Assembly: GCA_006386115.1 (NCBI GenBank)
Contig: VFIW01000029.1
Span: 310,001-374,000 of the forward strand
From: Globisporangium splendens
Lineage: Eukaryota; Oomycota; Peronosporomycetes; Pythiales; Pythiaceae
Direction: 5' to 3'
Length of the DNA: 64,000 bases
This document shows positions 8,345 to 18,461 of this stretch, one piece after another. The notes under the pieces were generated by a model. It did not search any database and was not told the origin of the DNA. It was given only the letters and a program-made list of their open reading frames with translations. The stretch's first letter is position 1. The number at the start of each line of letters is the position of its first letter. The position numbers were made by a program, and so were the translations under genes.

Positions 8345-11224
8345 CTACTGAACAGTGCACACTTCGCTCTTGGCTTGGTTGGCGCGGTAGCCTCTCGCGA
8401 GCACGCGACTGAACTCGGTGCTGCTGTTCTCGGTTGCGTCGAACTGGCGCTTGAAATTGACTTGGAACGTCGCGCCGACGGGGCGATGGTCCGACGTCTG
8501 AAAGCTCATCTGGCTGCGGTAGCTCAGGATCTCAATGTCGTTAGCCTTCTCGTTCGATAGATACAACACCCGATCGGTCCACGACGGGATGCGTTGTTTG
8601 CTGGACGAATCGTACACATTGCTGTGCTTGTCGAATTTGTACGTCGGGCGGAAATGCAGCGGACCTTCCTGGAAATGCGCAAACACTCGTCCTTTGGCCA
8701 TCTCAATCTGCAGCTGGTCGTTGAAGCGCAGCACTTCGTACTTGTTATGCAGCAGCAAGAGATCCACCATGCGCCGCGTACCATTGATCCGATAATTCAA
8801 ATCGCCAAACCAAAACACGCGATCAAAGCATTCCGAGATCGCCTGCTTTTTTCCTAAAAGACCCACGGGTGGCGAGTTTGACGACACTGTTGAGAAGCGA
8901 CTCGCCGTCGTTTTTCCCAGTCCATCCAATGAGGCAAGACCCGTGACAGCATTCGATGGCGGCAACGAGGACGACCCAGGAGTGACGAGCGAGTTTTGAG
9001 AGGGATAGAGCCTCAGTTCTTGGTTAATGCGATGAAAGTTTCCATTCCGCTTGTCGGTGTTTTGCTGATGAGCATCGAAATGGCAGTTCACAAACGCAAA
9101 GTTCGTGCGTCCAATGGAAAACGCGATGCCAACGCCACCTTTGTTGCCTAATTGATTGCCCAGCCCCGTTGCGACAGCGTCTGATTGGATATTGCTCAGC
9201 AACGGGATCACGCTTTCATGGGCAAACACGATATTGTGAATCGCTGTCAGCGAATGCGATGACACAAGTACGTACTCCTCACCGAGAGTCTCTTTCAATA
9301 GGTCTTCCCACTGCTTTTTCGAAGTAAAGACGACACTTTTCGCGATCGAATGCACACATTCTTCAGTGCCGACGGCGACGATATGGTACTTGTTCAGTGG
9401 AATCCAGAGCCGCAAATCGTCTTGCGGTTTCTTTGCATGCATGTTCCACGTGCCACAGAACACACGCAACTTGCTCTTGGACAGGAAATGTGTGTGCGTG
9501 ACGCAATCGCCGCTAGCGTTTGAGACAGTGTTGAGCTCCTCCCAGTCGTCGAAGCCTTCTAAGTCGAACTCGACTGGCCATTCCGCGACATTGTCCTCAC
9601 TGTTGTTCCTACCCCCACGATACAACTTTTCGTCGTTACCATATTTTTCTGGAGACTCGGACACTGCAGCACACATCTCGGTCGCGTCGTCACCCTTAAA
9701 GAGCGCAGTGATACTAGCTCTTCGGTTCTTCGTTGTTCCTCTGTTCTTACTGCTTTTGATACTTGGGGCAATTCCGAGCTGACGGCGCGTTAAGTACCCT
9801 TTCGCGATCGCCTGTATACGTATCGACGCTTCTTCGTGCACTTCGTGGAGTGCCTCGTTTGCGATTTCACGTTCCAACTCGACTCGTTGTATATGAGCAA
9901 GCCTTCGCCCTTGCACACCACGCACCCACGCTTGGATCTTAATAGCACTGTCGTGATGAATTTGACTGTAGTCTTTGTCGGAGACACCTAAGAGCAACGC
10001 CGGCATCGGTCCTACTGCAGCGAATGATCCAGAGTTGCTGTCTCCACTCGTTCCGTCGCCTGATTCGCGCGCTATTGTTCTCCGAGAATGCATCGCGGTT
10101 TTCTTATTTGCTGCAGCGACATCCTTCCTCTTGCTTTGCTGGTTCCTTGTGCTGCTTCTCTCAAATTTCTGTCGTATTTTCTTATCTGACGATGACGAGG
10201 ATGAAGACGGACTTGATGACGACGATAAAGAAGAAGGTGCGGACGAAGACGACCTCGATGATCTCAAGATTGAAGCGGGTGACGATAGGTCTTCTGCTTC
10301 ATCTTTATCATGCTCACTGCTCGAATCACGATGGCTCTCCGAGGAGGAAGGCGATGCATCTCGCTTTCCCTGGTGCGTCTTACGAGAATCAAGTTTTGTC
10401 TTCTTTTCTTTCCGCTTTCCAGGAGATGCTGTCGAATCGCACTTGTCTCGATTGGGTTTCTGTGTGGGGATTTCTACTAGACTTGAATCGACTGGAGAGT
10501 GAGAACGAGAGGGCTTCGAAGAATGCTGTAGCGAATTTGGTGCTGTCACTGGGTCGTCTTCGTCGGCAGGAGGCGAAACCATATCGAGCGGCGGGGTCAA
10601 TGGCGGCGGCAGGTCCACTTTGGCAAATACTCGGGACGAATGGCGTAAAAATGACGCGCACTTCTTGAGTGTTTTCTTCAGAAACTTGCGTTTCAGCGCT
10701 TTTTGGATCTTGAACGCAGCCGCATTAGCGGTGCGGTCAGTCGGTGCGCGCTTAAACTGCTTCTTCTTGGCATTCAAGCCTCCTTGTTGTACTTGTTCCG
10801 GCGACTGCACCGTGAGGTTCAATCTCGCTGCGTTCGCATCCACGTTGATGACTTCTTCGGTCCCATGCTCAGCATTCGCTTGCTCCAACGCAGATAACAC
10901 GTTTGCCGTGCAGGCGCCTCCATTTACTGCCACTGAAACATGTTCTTCGACTTCAGGCGTGTGTACTTTGTCCTTCACAGCAACCGCTGTCGGTTGGGGC
11001 TCTAAAATCGCATCGCCGCCACCACTGTGGTTGGATTCGGGTGTAGCGTCGGATACTGACAGCTGCTTGCTGCGCTCTAGTCTGCTCTTCTCCTCTGCGC
11101 GCTGCTTGGCTCGCGCGCATCGCTCCACTTTCTTCGCTCTCAGCAGCTCCGCTGGCAGCGCTGTTGCAGCGGTACCAGTGGCCGCCGCGACCTCGACGCC
11201 CACGCGGTTCAATGCGCGCGGCAT
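8345..11224 (-). CDS. IQ-motif inositol polyphosphate 5-phosphatase
   Basis: A 959-residue single-exon protein. The C-terminal third is an IPPc domain that removes the 5-phosphate from phosphoinositides or soluble inositol phosphates: GTWNMH (about residue 593), NCHFDAH (about 713), FWFGDLNYRI (about 803), PSWTDRVLY (about 881) and SDHRPVGA (about 911). These are the metal- and phosphate-binding blocks of the family. The usual Cys of PxWCDR is Thr here. Upstream are IQ-like calmodulin-binding helices: FKIQKALKRK (about 168), SAIKIQAWVRGVQGRR (about 425) and ASIRIQAIAKGYLTRR (about 465), with a serine-rich acidic linker between. The combination suggests calmodulin-coupled phosphoinositide turnover at membranes (inference). 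The N-terminal 160 residues are low complexity and their boundaries are uncertain. Confidence 0.88.
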   Translation of the reverse strand: MPRALNRVGVEVAAATGTAATALPAELLRAKKVERCARAKQRAEEKSRLERSKQLSVSDATPESNHSGGGDAILEPQPTAVAVKDKVHTPEVEEHVSVAVNGGACTANVLSALEQANAEHGTEEVINVDANAARLNLTVQSPEQVQQGGLNAKKKQFKRAPTDRTANAAAFKIQKALKRKFLKKTLKKCASFLRHSSRVFAKVDLPPPLTPPLDMVSPPADEDDPVTAPNSLQHSSKPSRSHSPVDSSLVEIPTQKPNRDKCDSTASPGKRKEKKTKLDSRKTHQGKRDASPSSSESHRDSSSEHDKDEAEDLSSPASILRSSRSSSSAPSSLSSSSSPSSSSSSSDKKIRQKFERSSTRNQQSKRKDVAAANKKTAMHSRRTIARESGDGTSGDSNSGSFAAVGPMPALLLGVSDKDYSQIHHDSAIKIQAWVRGVQGRRLAHIQRVELEREIANEALHEVHEEASIRIQAIAKGYLTRRQLGIAPSIKSSKNRGTTKNRRASITALFKGDDATEMCAAVSESPEKYGNDEKLYRGGRNNSEDNVAEWPVEFDLEGFDDWEELNTVSNASGDCVTHTHFLSKSKLRVFCGTWNMHAKKPQDDLRLWIPLNKYHIVAVGTEECVHSIAKSVVFTSKKQWEDLLKETLGEEYVLVSSHSLTAIHNIVFAHESVIPLLSNIQSDAVATGLGNQLGNKGGVGIAFSIGRTNFAFVNCHFDAHQQNTDKRNGNFHRINQELRLYPSQNSLVTPGSSSLPPSNAVTGLASLDGLGKTTASRFSTVSSNSPPVGLLGKKQAISECFDRVFWFGDLNYRINGTRRMVDLLLLHNKYEVLRFNDQLQIEMAKGRVFAHFQEGPLHFRPTYKFDKHSNVYDSSSKQRIPSWTDRVLYLSNEKANDIEILSYRSQMSFQTSDHRPVGATFQVNFKRQFDATENSSTEFSRVLARGYRANQAKSEVCTVQ

Positions 11225-12511
11225 CGGGACTCAAAAAAGCGCTACAAACCGTCGCCAAGCATGCCACACCCGCGCTACTTCTTCCCTTCAAACAGCAGCG
11301 CGTGTGAGATTGATTCCCAATGCATGCACACGCATAGAGAGCGTAAGAAAGACAGAAGAAACCAGCAAACAGGCGACTGAAAATACCTTTTTCCGTCGTT
11401 ATTTTTTCTTTCGAAAATAGCTTTTGCGCAGCTCTGCAGACGCGCCGTCGTGTTGCGCAGTCGAGCTGCCACACATTCGCAGTATTCCACTTCTGCGCAC
11501 GCAATCCACGCATACCCGCCTGCTGAGAGCGCCGCATTTTCCATATTCGCGAGTGGCGCCGTTCCCTGCATTTCACCGACCCGACGAGTCACCGACGAGT
11601 CAAAGTGCAGTCTAATGCATTATCGCAATAGTATCATATTTTTACACACGACTAATTCTGAGGTATATGCGCATTCATCGAGTTTATAGCGACTTGCACA
11701 TTATAATTATTCAAGGGTATTCGTTTTGTCTCGCTGGCTACAGAGAGAAGACGCCAGCAATTCGAAATAGACAACTTCAACCCACATAGAAAAGGCTGCG
11801 TTTCTATAACTGTCTACTTGCACTACCGAAGTGACTCTCTATAGTAGCCTCTTTCCGCCACGTCTGTGAGTCTGTGACGTGGGGTGAGTGCGCACCAGAT
11901 TGGAGCCAAGCAGCAGCCAATCCGAGGCGCCGCTGAGATCGAGTCGACGAACGAATGAGGCGCCTTTGCCGGTGGCTTCACTTTCGGATTTGCGCCTGAG
12001 GCGGCACAGCGACTGCGCGCAGAACACAGCAGCTGACGCTAATGGCAGTGTGCGGGAGATTAGACGGCGTGGCAGCTTAGAGTGCGAGAAGGAAGGCTGC
12101 TGGCGTCGTGCTTTGTCGTGCTGCAGACAAACAGAGAGAAGCTGGTGATGACTCTCGCTCGATCGCTGTGGGTTTGCAAGTCGTGGACGGCTGCCTCCGT
12201 TGTGCGACGATGGTCACGTTCCTGCGGATACACTGAGAAGATGCTCGCCGTTGGCTCGACAAGGGCTCGTTCGCAGTGGATGCATCGCATTGACCAAAGT
12301 TGAAGGTGTTTGTGAAGCGCAGACGAAAGCGACAAGATGACCGAGCTGCCAGGATCGACGCATTCCAAGCAAAGCAAAAGAACAAAGCAAGCACGAGTTC
12401 CGATCTCTTAAATATGGTGTGAATGCCGACGAACCTCAGCTTGAACGTCCAAGTGCTGCTGTCAAACCAGCATGTAGCTTTGGTTCTTGAGTTCCAGATG
12501 CTCAAGCACCT
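11225..12511. other. Spacer between two minus-strand genes
   Basis: About 1.3 kb holding the 5' flank of the 5-phosphatase gene and the 3' flank of the first bZIP gene. Short frames present look like chance. No repeat or RNA gene recognised. Confidence 0.4.
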
Positions 12512-13966
12512 TCAGCTATCGCTTGCCAAATTTCCTGTGTCCAAGTCGCAAAGGTAGAAGTTTTGCTGAATCCGCGCGTGTTCCAACACCGTCGCCACTT
12601 CTCGAACGTTGTGCAGCAACTCCAGCAACGACGCCACGATATCCAGCGATACGTCGAGTCGCTGCACTTTGTGGGTCGTATCAAATTCAAACTCAAACAC
12701 GCCGTTGTACGTGACGCGTTTCCCGATCAGTTTCTTCACAATACGAGCATGCGCCGACTCCAGGTGTGGGAACACGTGCTGGATGGTGGCTCGTGTGATC
12801 GTGAGTGTGATTTTTGCAGCGACGCGGATTGACTGAGCGCTAGTCTCGTTGGCATATTCGGTGGAGGGATCGATAGTGAGCGTGTCAAGTAACTCGAGCA
12901 CGAGGTCGTCGTGGAATGCTGAGTACCGTCGGCATTGCTCCATGAATGCGTCAACGCCATGAAAGTCACCAAATCGGAAGTCAGGTGCCAGGACTGAGCC
13001 AAGCAACTCGCTTTGCTGGCTACTTGGTTCGTGAAAATCTCGTGAGTCTTGTGATTCGCCAGAAGTATCAGATTTAGCATATTCGCGCCGAAGTCCGTGT
13101 CGAAACACCTGGAAAAAGTCGAGCACGGCCTGCGTTGGCGTATTGCTGTTGCTGAGGCGTACCTCCTCGCTTCGCGAAAGCATCATGCGCTGATTTTCTA
13201 ATTCCCGCACTTCTTCGCGCAAGGCAAGGACCTTTTCTTCTAAGACAACCGCTTGATCGCGCTGTTTGTTGCGGTACCGCGCCTGATTCGCGCGACATTG
13301 TTCGCGTCGTCGATCGGTCTTGATACGAATGCGCTTCTTCTTCACTTTGGTGCCGAGCGGAGCTGCTGGTGTAGCTGCTGGAGCCGACGACGACGATAGC
13401 AACGTCGAGGGTGCCGGTGCGATGGTTGGGACTGCATTCGGACTAATCGAGGAAGCTCCCAAGTGTGCTTCGGACGAAGACCGAGTGCTTGAACCGACTG
13501 ACGATGAGAATGCTCGCGCTGGAGCACGTGGCTGCGTTTGCGGTTCAGGATGCCAAGACGCGATCGCTGTTGTGAGTGTGGCCAATACGACCAGGTTCGT
13601 GTCGCTTGCTGGATGCTCAAGCAGCGCACGCGGTGCGAGCAGCACATCGGCGAGGGACGGCATGGGTCGCGGCAAGATGGAAACCGGTTGCTTGGGCCGC
13701 ACCTGCTGCTGGACATGGCACTGGAGCGACGGGATCTGCAGCGACAGTGGTCCAGGTGTCATGTTCGTCAATAGCGTTTCGTCGACTAAAGCAGAGGAAG
13801 GAGCCGGCGAACAAGACGAGGGACGGCGCGGAGGCTCCATCGCACGCGCGCGAGTGGCCACTTGTCGCACGCGTGTGGATGCGCATGCAGAGAGCAAGTG
13901 AGGTCGTGGGCGATTGGGGGAGCGAGCGTGTGGGCAAATCGCATCACGCCGATCGCGTGGTGACAC
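12512..13966 (-). CDS. bZIP transcription factor with Cys-type basic region (copy 1)
   Basis: 484 residues, one exon. A basic region (KTDRRREQCRANQARYRNKQ, about residues 213-232) runs into a leucine-zipper-like coiled coil (VLEEKVLALREEVRELENQR). In the standard bZIP signature N-x7-R the Asn contacts DNA; here that position is Cys (C-R-A-N-Q-A-R-Y-R). This Cys substitution defines a bZIP class known from oomycetes and linked in Phytophthora to oxidative-stress responses. The N-terminal 200 residues are Pro/Ser/Ala-rich, possibly an activation region. A conserved C-terminal domain (about 300-475) contains FHGVDAFMEQCRRYSAFHDD and LTITRATIQHVFPHL; its pattern suggests an NTF2/SnoaL-like fold (inference). 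The copy at 16488-17729 has the same layout. Confidence 0.88.
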   Translation of the reverse strand: MSPRDRRDAICPHARSPNRPRPHLLSACASTRVRQVATRARAMEPPRRPSSCSPAPSSALVDETLLTNMTPGPLSLQIPSLQCHVQQQVRPKQPVSILPRPMPSLADVLLAPRALLEHPASDTNLVVLATLTTAIASWHPEPQTQPRAPARAFSSSVGSSTRSSSEAHLGASSISPNAVPTIAPAPSTLLSSSSAPAATPAAPLGTKVKKKRIRIKTDRRREQCRANQARYRNKQRDQAVVLEEKVLALREEVRELENQRMMLSRSEEVRLSNSNTPTQAVLDFFQVFRHGLRREYAKSDTSGESQDSRDFHEPSSQQSELLGSVLAPDFRFGDFHGVDAFMEQCRRYSAFHDDLVLELLDTLTIDPSTEYANETSAQSIRVAAKITLTITRATIQHVFPHLESAHARIVKKLIGKRVTYNGVFEFEFDTTHKVQRLDVSLDIVASLLELLHNVREVATVLEHARIQQNFYLCDLDTGNLASDS

Positions 13967-14633
13967 GCAGATGGTTGTCAGTCAGCCACTGGGCTTATTC
14001 CCTCGAACACAGCGACCTCTTAGTCGAATGAAAACGGTGGGAGATTCTTGTATTCGAGGTGAGGCGATGGGACCCGTGATTGTTTGAGCAATCAGATATT
14101 ATTCGGGGAACCACGGTACAATGGAGATGGGAGCTGAATGCACCCTGTGCCTTCTTTGAATTGATAACGAAAGGTCACAAGGGGTGAGTGGCAGTGCTTA
14201 CCGCATTTATTTCTGGCAGAAATGTCATTTACGAGATGAGGAAGGCCGACACATCCCGTACAAATCAACCAGATTCAAGCTCGACACGCTTATAGAGCGC
14301 ATTTAAATGACCCGGCCAGATTGTGGTAGGAGAGGTACCTGGGGTCAAAAGCCGCAGACACCGTCAAGGCGTTCCAACTGCCGCACCACGGTTGGGGACT
14401 TTTTGGGACTCGGTCCCGAGAAAGGATCAAGATTTAATAACTCGATGGTTGAGCGTTGTCGAGACGACCAAGAAAAACAGTTGGCTCGTTTATTCTCACA
14501 TCTGGTGCCAATAATCTAAGACTGATTACGAGCACACTGATGTGCCTTGTGGTAACCAAACGGCGTGCATTTGTGGCAACCGACGGACGCTCCCATGTTT
14601 AAACCTACGAGTCGCGGCAGTTGGCAGCAGCCC
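13967..14633. other. Divergent spacer between bZIP copy 1 and DUF1772 gene
   Basis: A bidirectional promoter region of about 0.67 kb. Apart from the core promoter noted at 14634-14649 no element was recognised. Confidence 0.4.
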
Positions 14634-14649
14634 CATTAGCCAATTTGCC
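14634..14649 (+). promoter_or_regulatory. Oomycete Inr-FPR core promoter of the DUF1772 gene
   Basis: CATTAGCCAATTTGCC fits the Inr plus flanking-promoter-region consensus known from Phytophthora genes (CATTYBNCAWTTTNYY) at all but one position. It lies 46 bases before the ATG at 14696, so transcription would start inside any longer frame beginning at 14621 and the downstream ATG is preferred. Confidence 0.65.
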
Positions 14650-14695
14650 ACGCACCCAGCACGCTCTAGCTCAACCCCTTCCTCCGTCACCAAGT

Positions 14696-15202
14696 ATGAG
14701 CAGCAGCAACGTGGACGCCGAGACCCTTTTGCAGATCGTGGCGACGAGCTGTGCGGGCATCTTCGCCGGCTCGGCGACGTACCTCACGTTAGTGCAGAAC
14801 CCGGCGCTGTTGAAGACCGACGCCAGCACCGAGTTCCAGTCGACGTTCTTCCGTAACATGTACTTTGATGTGGCGAGGATGCAGAAGACGCTGGCCATCG
14901 GTAGTGGCGTCAGCGCGCTCACCACGTACTACCTGCAGCGCGACCGTGCGAGCGCCGGCGAGGTTGAGCCACTCTTGTGGTTAGCCAGCGGCTGCGGTAT
15001 GCTCGTGATCGTGCCGTACACGATCGTCAACATGCTCGGCGTCAACTACCAGCTGGTCGACACGAAGCTCTGCGCTGCGCAAGGGCCAAAATGGATGAAG
15101 GAGACGCTCGAGCGATGGGGTCGACTCCACAGCGCGCGTACGGGAGTCAGTCTCCTCGCCTTCACGGTCATGATTGTGGCCATGACGTATGCCAAGAAGT
15201 AG
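14696..15202 (+). CDS. DUF1772-like four-helix membrane protein
   Basis: 168 residues, single exon, start chosen from the core promoter 46 bases upstream. Four hydrophobic segments are visible: CAGIFAGSATYLTLV (about 15-30), a second at about 65-80 (IGSGVSALTTYYL), a third at about 98-115 (LLWLASGCGMLVIVPYTIVN) and a C-terminal one (TGVSLLAFTVMIVAM). The pattern AGSATYLTLVQNPALL followed by an F-R-x-M-Y loop and a W-x-x-LH-x-x-R-x-x-x-S motif matches the DUF1772 / anthrone-oxygenase-like superfamily, found in many eukaryotes as small integral membrane proteins. Reaction and location are unknown. An in-frame ATG at 14621 would add 25 residues. Confidence 0.72.
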   Translation: MSSSNVDAETLLQIVATSCAGIFAGSATYLTLVQNPALLKTDASTEFQSTFFRNMYFDVARMQKTLAIGSGVSALTTYYLQRDRASAGEVEPLLWLASGCGMLVIVPYTIVNMLGVNYQLVDTKLCAAQGPKWMKETLERWGRLHSARTGVSLLAFTVMIVAMTYAKK

Positions 15203-16487
15203 GACGTCGTGATCACTCCATAAGGATAGAACGACGGGAGCGAAGCGCACGAATACGAAAAACAAACCACGAAGAAGCAGTGCATTTGGAGAGCTCGTGT
15301 AGTCCGTCTAGTTGTATATTTTGTGCATTGAAGCTGTCGCATTTTCCACCACAGTGTGCGCCACGGTAATCAATTTTCAGTTTCCTCCAAACTTCAAAGC
15401 CCGTACAGCTCCATTGCTCATTTGAGAATGCACGCAAGAACCACTATTACATGCCATCGCTGCTTCACAAATACTTTGCAGACACTATTACGAGAAGTGC
15501 CTGCGAGTTGTGATTTGCCAGCAAGACTGCGCAAAGTTTGTGACGTGGTGCTGCGGAAAATCTCGTGAATTGAGATTGGGTACGCAATCTCGCCCAGCTC
15601 AGCCAATCAGCAGTCGACGTAGCTGTGAGTCGGCAACCTTGCAGCTGAAAGCTTCAGCACAGAACATGCGTCGACACTCATTTGAGCACCTTTTGAAACT
15701 TTCTCAATTCTTCATTTGCCTTCCTAGCAACCAGAGCTCTTCTGCCACTCGAGGTAGATCACCAAGTTTATTGCGAAGCATTGAGGACGAGAGTTGTAAT
15801 AGAGGATTTTGCATATATCATCCAAATTGGCTTCGTTTGGGCACTTTCGGGAAGTACTCCGCGTGAATTTCAATACCTCAACGGCGCAAAATCACAACAC
15901 GAAATGGACTTCAACTCGGCCAGATTCAAGCACGTCGACGATCGAAGGAGAACTTGAGATACTACGGTTATCGAGCGCACGAAATCTGGATTGCAATATT
16001 CTTTGGCTGGATCTGACGACGACTATATGCAGCAAGAAATACTTCCCGCACACAGCTTGTGGTGTTATTGCCACTGTAGCGAGAATTGAGTCAACTGGAC
16101 TGGAAGCCGAAATGATTCCAGTAACTCAAGCTGAAAGAGATACATCAACTGATAATTGCCGAAAAGTTGGGTTCAGTGTGCCTCCAGCAATCCAAAATGG
16201 TTCAATCTCGCGGAAAGCCGTGGCATCAAAATCGATGCGATTTTTTAATGGTGTAACTTTCGTTGATCCGGTGAAAAATGATCACATTTGATTGCTGGTG
16301 TCGCCCAAAATGAGAAAAGAGCCTGGCAGAAACTACTGGGTACTCCCGACATGCTACAACATGCTCGATCTCTTGGCTTCGCAATAAACTCGCTCCTCAG
16401 TAAAGCGCCTTCAGCCAGTGTTACAATGCAGTTATCGCACTCAACTGCTCGTTATGAGAAGACATGCTGTTGACAGTAAGAGTGTGA
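15203..16487. other. Spacer between DUF1772 gene and bZIP copy 2
   Basis: 1.3 kb of convergent 3' flanks. Small open frames (longest about 160 codons at 15809-16291) show no recognisable domain and are probably chance. No LINE sequence seen. Confidence 0.35.
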
Positions 16488-17729
16488 TCACTGAGTCGGC
16501 TCCGAGTCGCAAAGGTAGAAGTTGTGCACGATCCGCGCGTGTTCCAACACCACCGCCACGTCCTGGACGTTGTGCAACAACTCCAGCAATGACGCCACGA
16601 TATCCAGCGACACGTCGAGTCGCTGTACTTTGTGGCTCGCATCAAACTCAAACTCAAACATGCCGTTGTACCTGACGCGTTTCCCGATCAGTTTCTTCAC
16701 AAGGCGAGCTTGCGCAGGCTCCAAGTGCGGGAACACGTGCTGAATGGTGACTCGCGTAATCGTGAGTGCAAGCTTCCCGAGCGCGCGGACCGTATGTGTT
16801 TGGGTGTTGGATAACGAGACACTCTCGAAACTAATCGTGTCCGTTAGTTCAAGAGTCAGATCTTGGTGGAACGTCGAGTAGCGTCGCCATTGCTCAACAA
16901 GCGCGTTGATACCTCGGAAAGCGCCAAATTCGAGATCGGGGCGAACAGTCGTGTGGAGAAACTCGAGCTGAAGCTTTCGGCTGATTGTAGAGAGTGTCTG
17001 AGGTATTCGCACTTGCCCGTGCTCGGGAGCAACTGATGAAGCCTGAGGTTTGGGCATGGGTGCAGTAGTCTCACTGGTCTCATCTCTGTTCGGTTCACAC
17101 AGTCCGTGACGAAATTGCCGAAAGAACTCGAGGACGATATCATACGGGATCGCACTGAAGTCAACACCTTGCTGAAGGTCAACGCGCTGTTGTTCAAGTA
17201 CGCGAACTTGCTCGCGTAGGTTGGTCACATGCTCTTCCAGCTCGACGCCCTCGCGCCGCTGCTTCTTGCGGTAGCGCTCCTGATTCGCGCGACACTGCTC
17301 GCGACGTCGGTCGGTCTTGACGCGAACGCGCTTCTTCTTCTTCTTGACGTTGACAGACACAACTGAAGGCGATGCAGACGCAGTTCCCGGTTCTACTGTC
17401 TCAACTGGAGATGCACTCGACGACGTCAGATTCTGCGCGTCGAGGTGTTCAGACACAGAGATTGCGGCCATCAGCGTCGCAATCGGTGGGGTCCCTGATG
17501 GTGCTGCGGCGGACACGGCAGCATGACTGCTGCCTGGACTGGAGTTGCTTGCCGACGCCGCGTCCACAAAGTAGGGCACGATGCGCGGCAAGATGAGCTT
17601 TGGTCTGCGCACAGCGAACGGACCTGCTACCGGCAGCAACACACTCGCACTTGGCAGCGAGTCGTCGTCGTCGTGATGCGAGGGCCCCAAGCGCGCCGAG
17701 GACGACCCGGGGAGGCCGTGGAGCTCCAT
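16488..17729 (-). CDS. bZIP transcription factor with Cys-type basic region (copy 2)
   Basis: 413 residues, one exon, paralogue of the gene at 12512-13966 and in the same orientation. The basic region KTDRRREQCRANQERYRKKQ (about residues 138-157) again carries Cys at the canonical Asn position and continues into a zipper (VELEEHVTNLREQVRVLEQQ). The C-terminal domain contains FRGINALVEQWRRYSTFHQD and LTITRVTIQHVFPHLEP and is much more conserved with copy 1 than the N-terminal part: the last 80 or so codons align almost without gaps at nucleotide level. This points to a duplication with the C-terminal domain held by selection or conversion. Nuclear DNA-binding regulator; targets unknown. Confidence 0.88.
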   Translation of the reverse strand: MELHGLPGSSSARLGPSHHDDDDSLPSASVLLPVAGPFAVRRPKLILPRIVPYFVDAASASNSSPGSSHAAVSAAAPSGTPPIATLMAAISVSEHLDAQNLTSSSASPVETVEPGTASASPSVVSVNVKKKKKRVRVKTDRRREQCRANQERYRKKQRREGVELEEHVTNLREQVRVLEQQRVDLQQGVDFSAIPYDIVLEFFRQFRHGLCEPNRDETSETTAPMPKPQASSVAPEHGQVRIPQTLSTISRKLQLEFLHTTVRPDLEFGAFRGINALVEQWRRYSTFHQDLTLELTDTISFESVSLSNTQTHTVRALGKLALTITRVTIQHVFPHLEPAQARLVKKLIGKRVRYNGMFEFEFDASHKVQRLDVSLDIVASLLELLHNVQDVAVVLEHARIVHNFYLCDSEPTQ

Positions 17730-18461
17730 GTCATCACGCTACGTTTGACACCAAGAAAAATGGTTCCAAAAGGTCAGTCGAATGACCTGTTTACTGGTTT
17801 GAACCGTATAAAAACCTTAACCGATTAAAGTGGCGGTATGTGCTTGATCAGCTCATCCCCCTTCCATTTGTCCTCCAGAGGGTGACTGTCTGGCTGACTC
17901 GCTCAGCGCAGCATCTGTGTGACGTGGAGCCGTCATCGCTGCCATGACGCTATCGAGTGGCTGATGTGTGCAAAAAGCTCGTAGCTGTTCTAGCAACCTC
18001 TTCGTCTTCGTGGGTCAATTCAGCTTATTTGACGGTCATGTGAGGACCGTTGTGAAGTGGCCAGCGCACTCCAATAGACGCCACTGGTGATCGCACAGTG
18101 ATCACCGACCGCGACGACTTATGAGCTCTCTGGCGTTACTCCGAGTGTGTTTCGAGCCAGATACAGGAATGAACTGAGAGGCTCTTCTCGTCACCATCTT
18201 TTTGCCAACCTTGCATGTCAGAAAATTGACAATTTTTGAAGTGTCCACAACTATTGCTGAATATCCTCACACCATCAAAGTCAATGCAGACTCCCATTAT
18301 TTCACAATTCGTCCAACAAACAAATTGAGGACCCTCTTTTGCAGGATACAAATTCATTATTTTGTCGTTCACGGTACCTGTTCATACATCGTGACATTTC
18401 CGGGTATCGCACATCCACGTGGACTTTCAAGTCAATTCCGCACTCTGCGCAGAGGTTCAAG
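17730..18461. other. Divergent spacer between bZIP copy 2 and RINT1-like gene
   Basis: 0.73 kb shared 5' region. TCAATTCCGCACTC at about 18432-18445 resembles an initiator, about 25 bases before the RINT1-like ATG. Nothing else recognised. Confidence 0.4.

Noticed and set aside
15809..16291. 160-codon plus-strand open frame
   Set aside because: No recognisable domain, mixed composition, and no promoter; likely chance in a 1.3 kb spacer.
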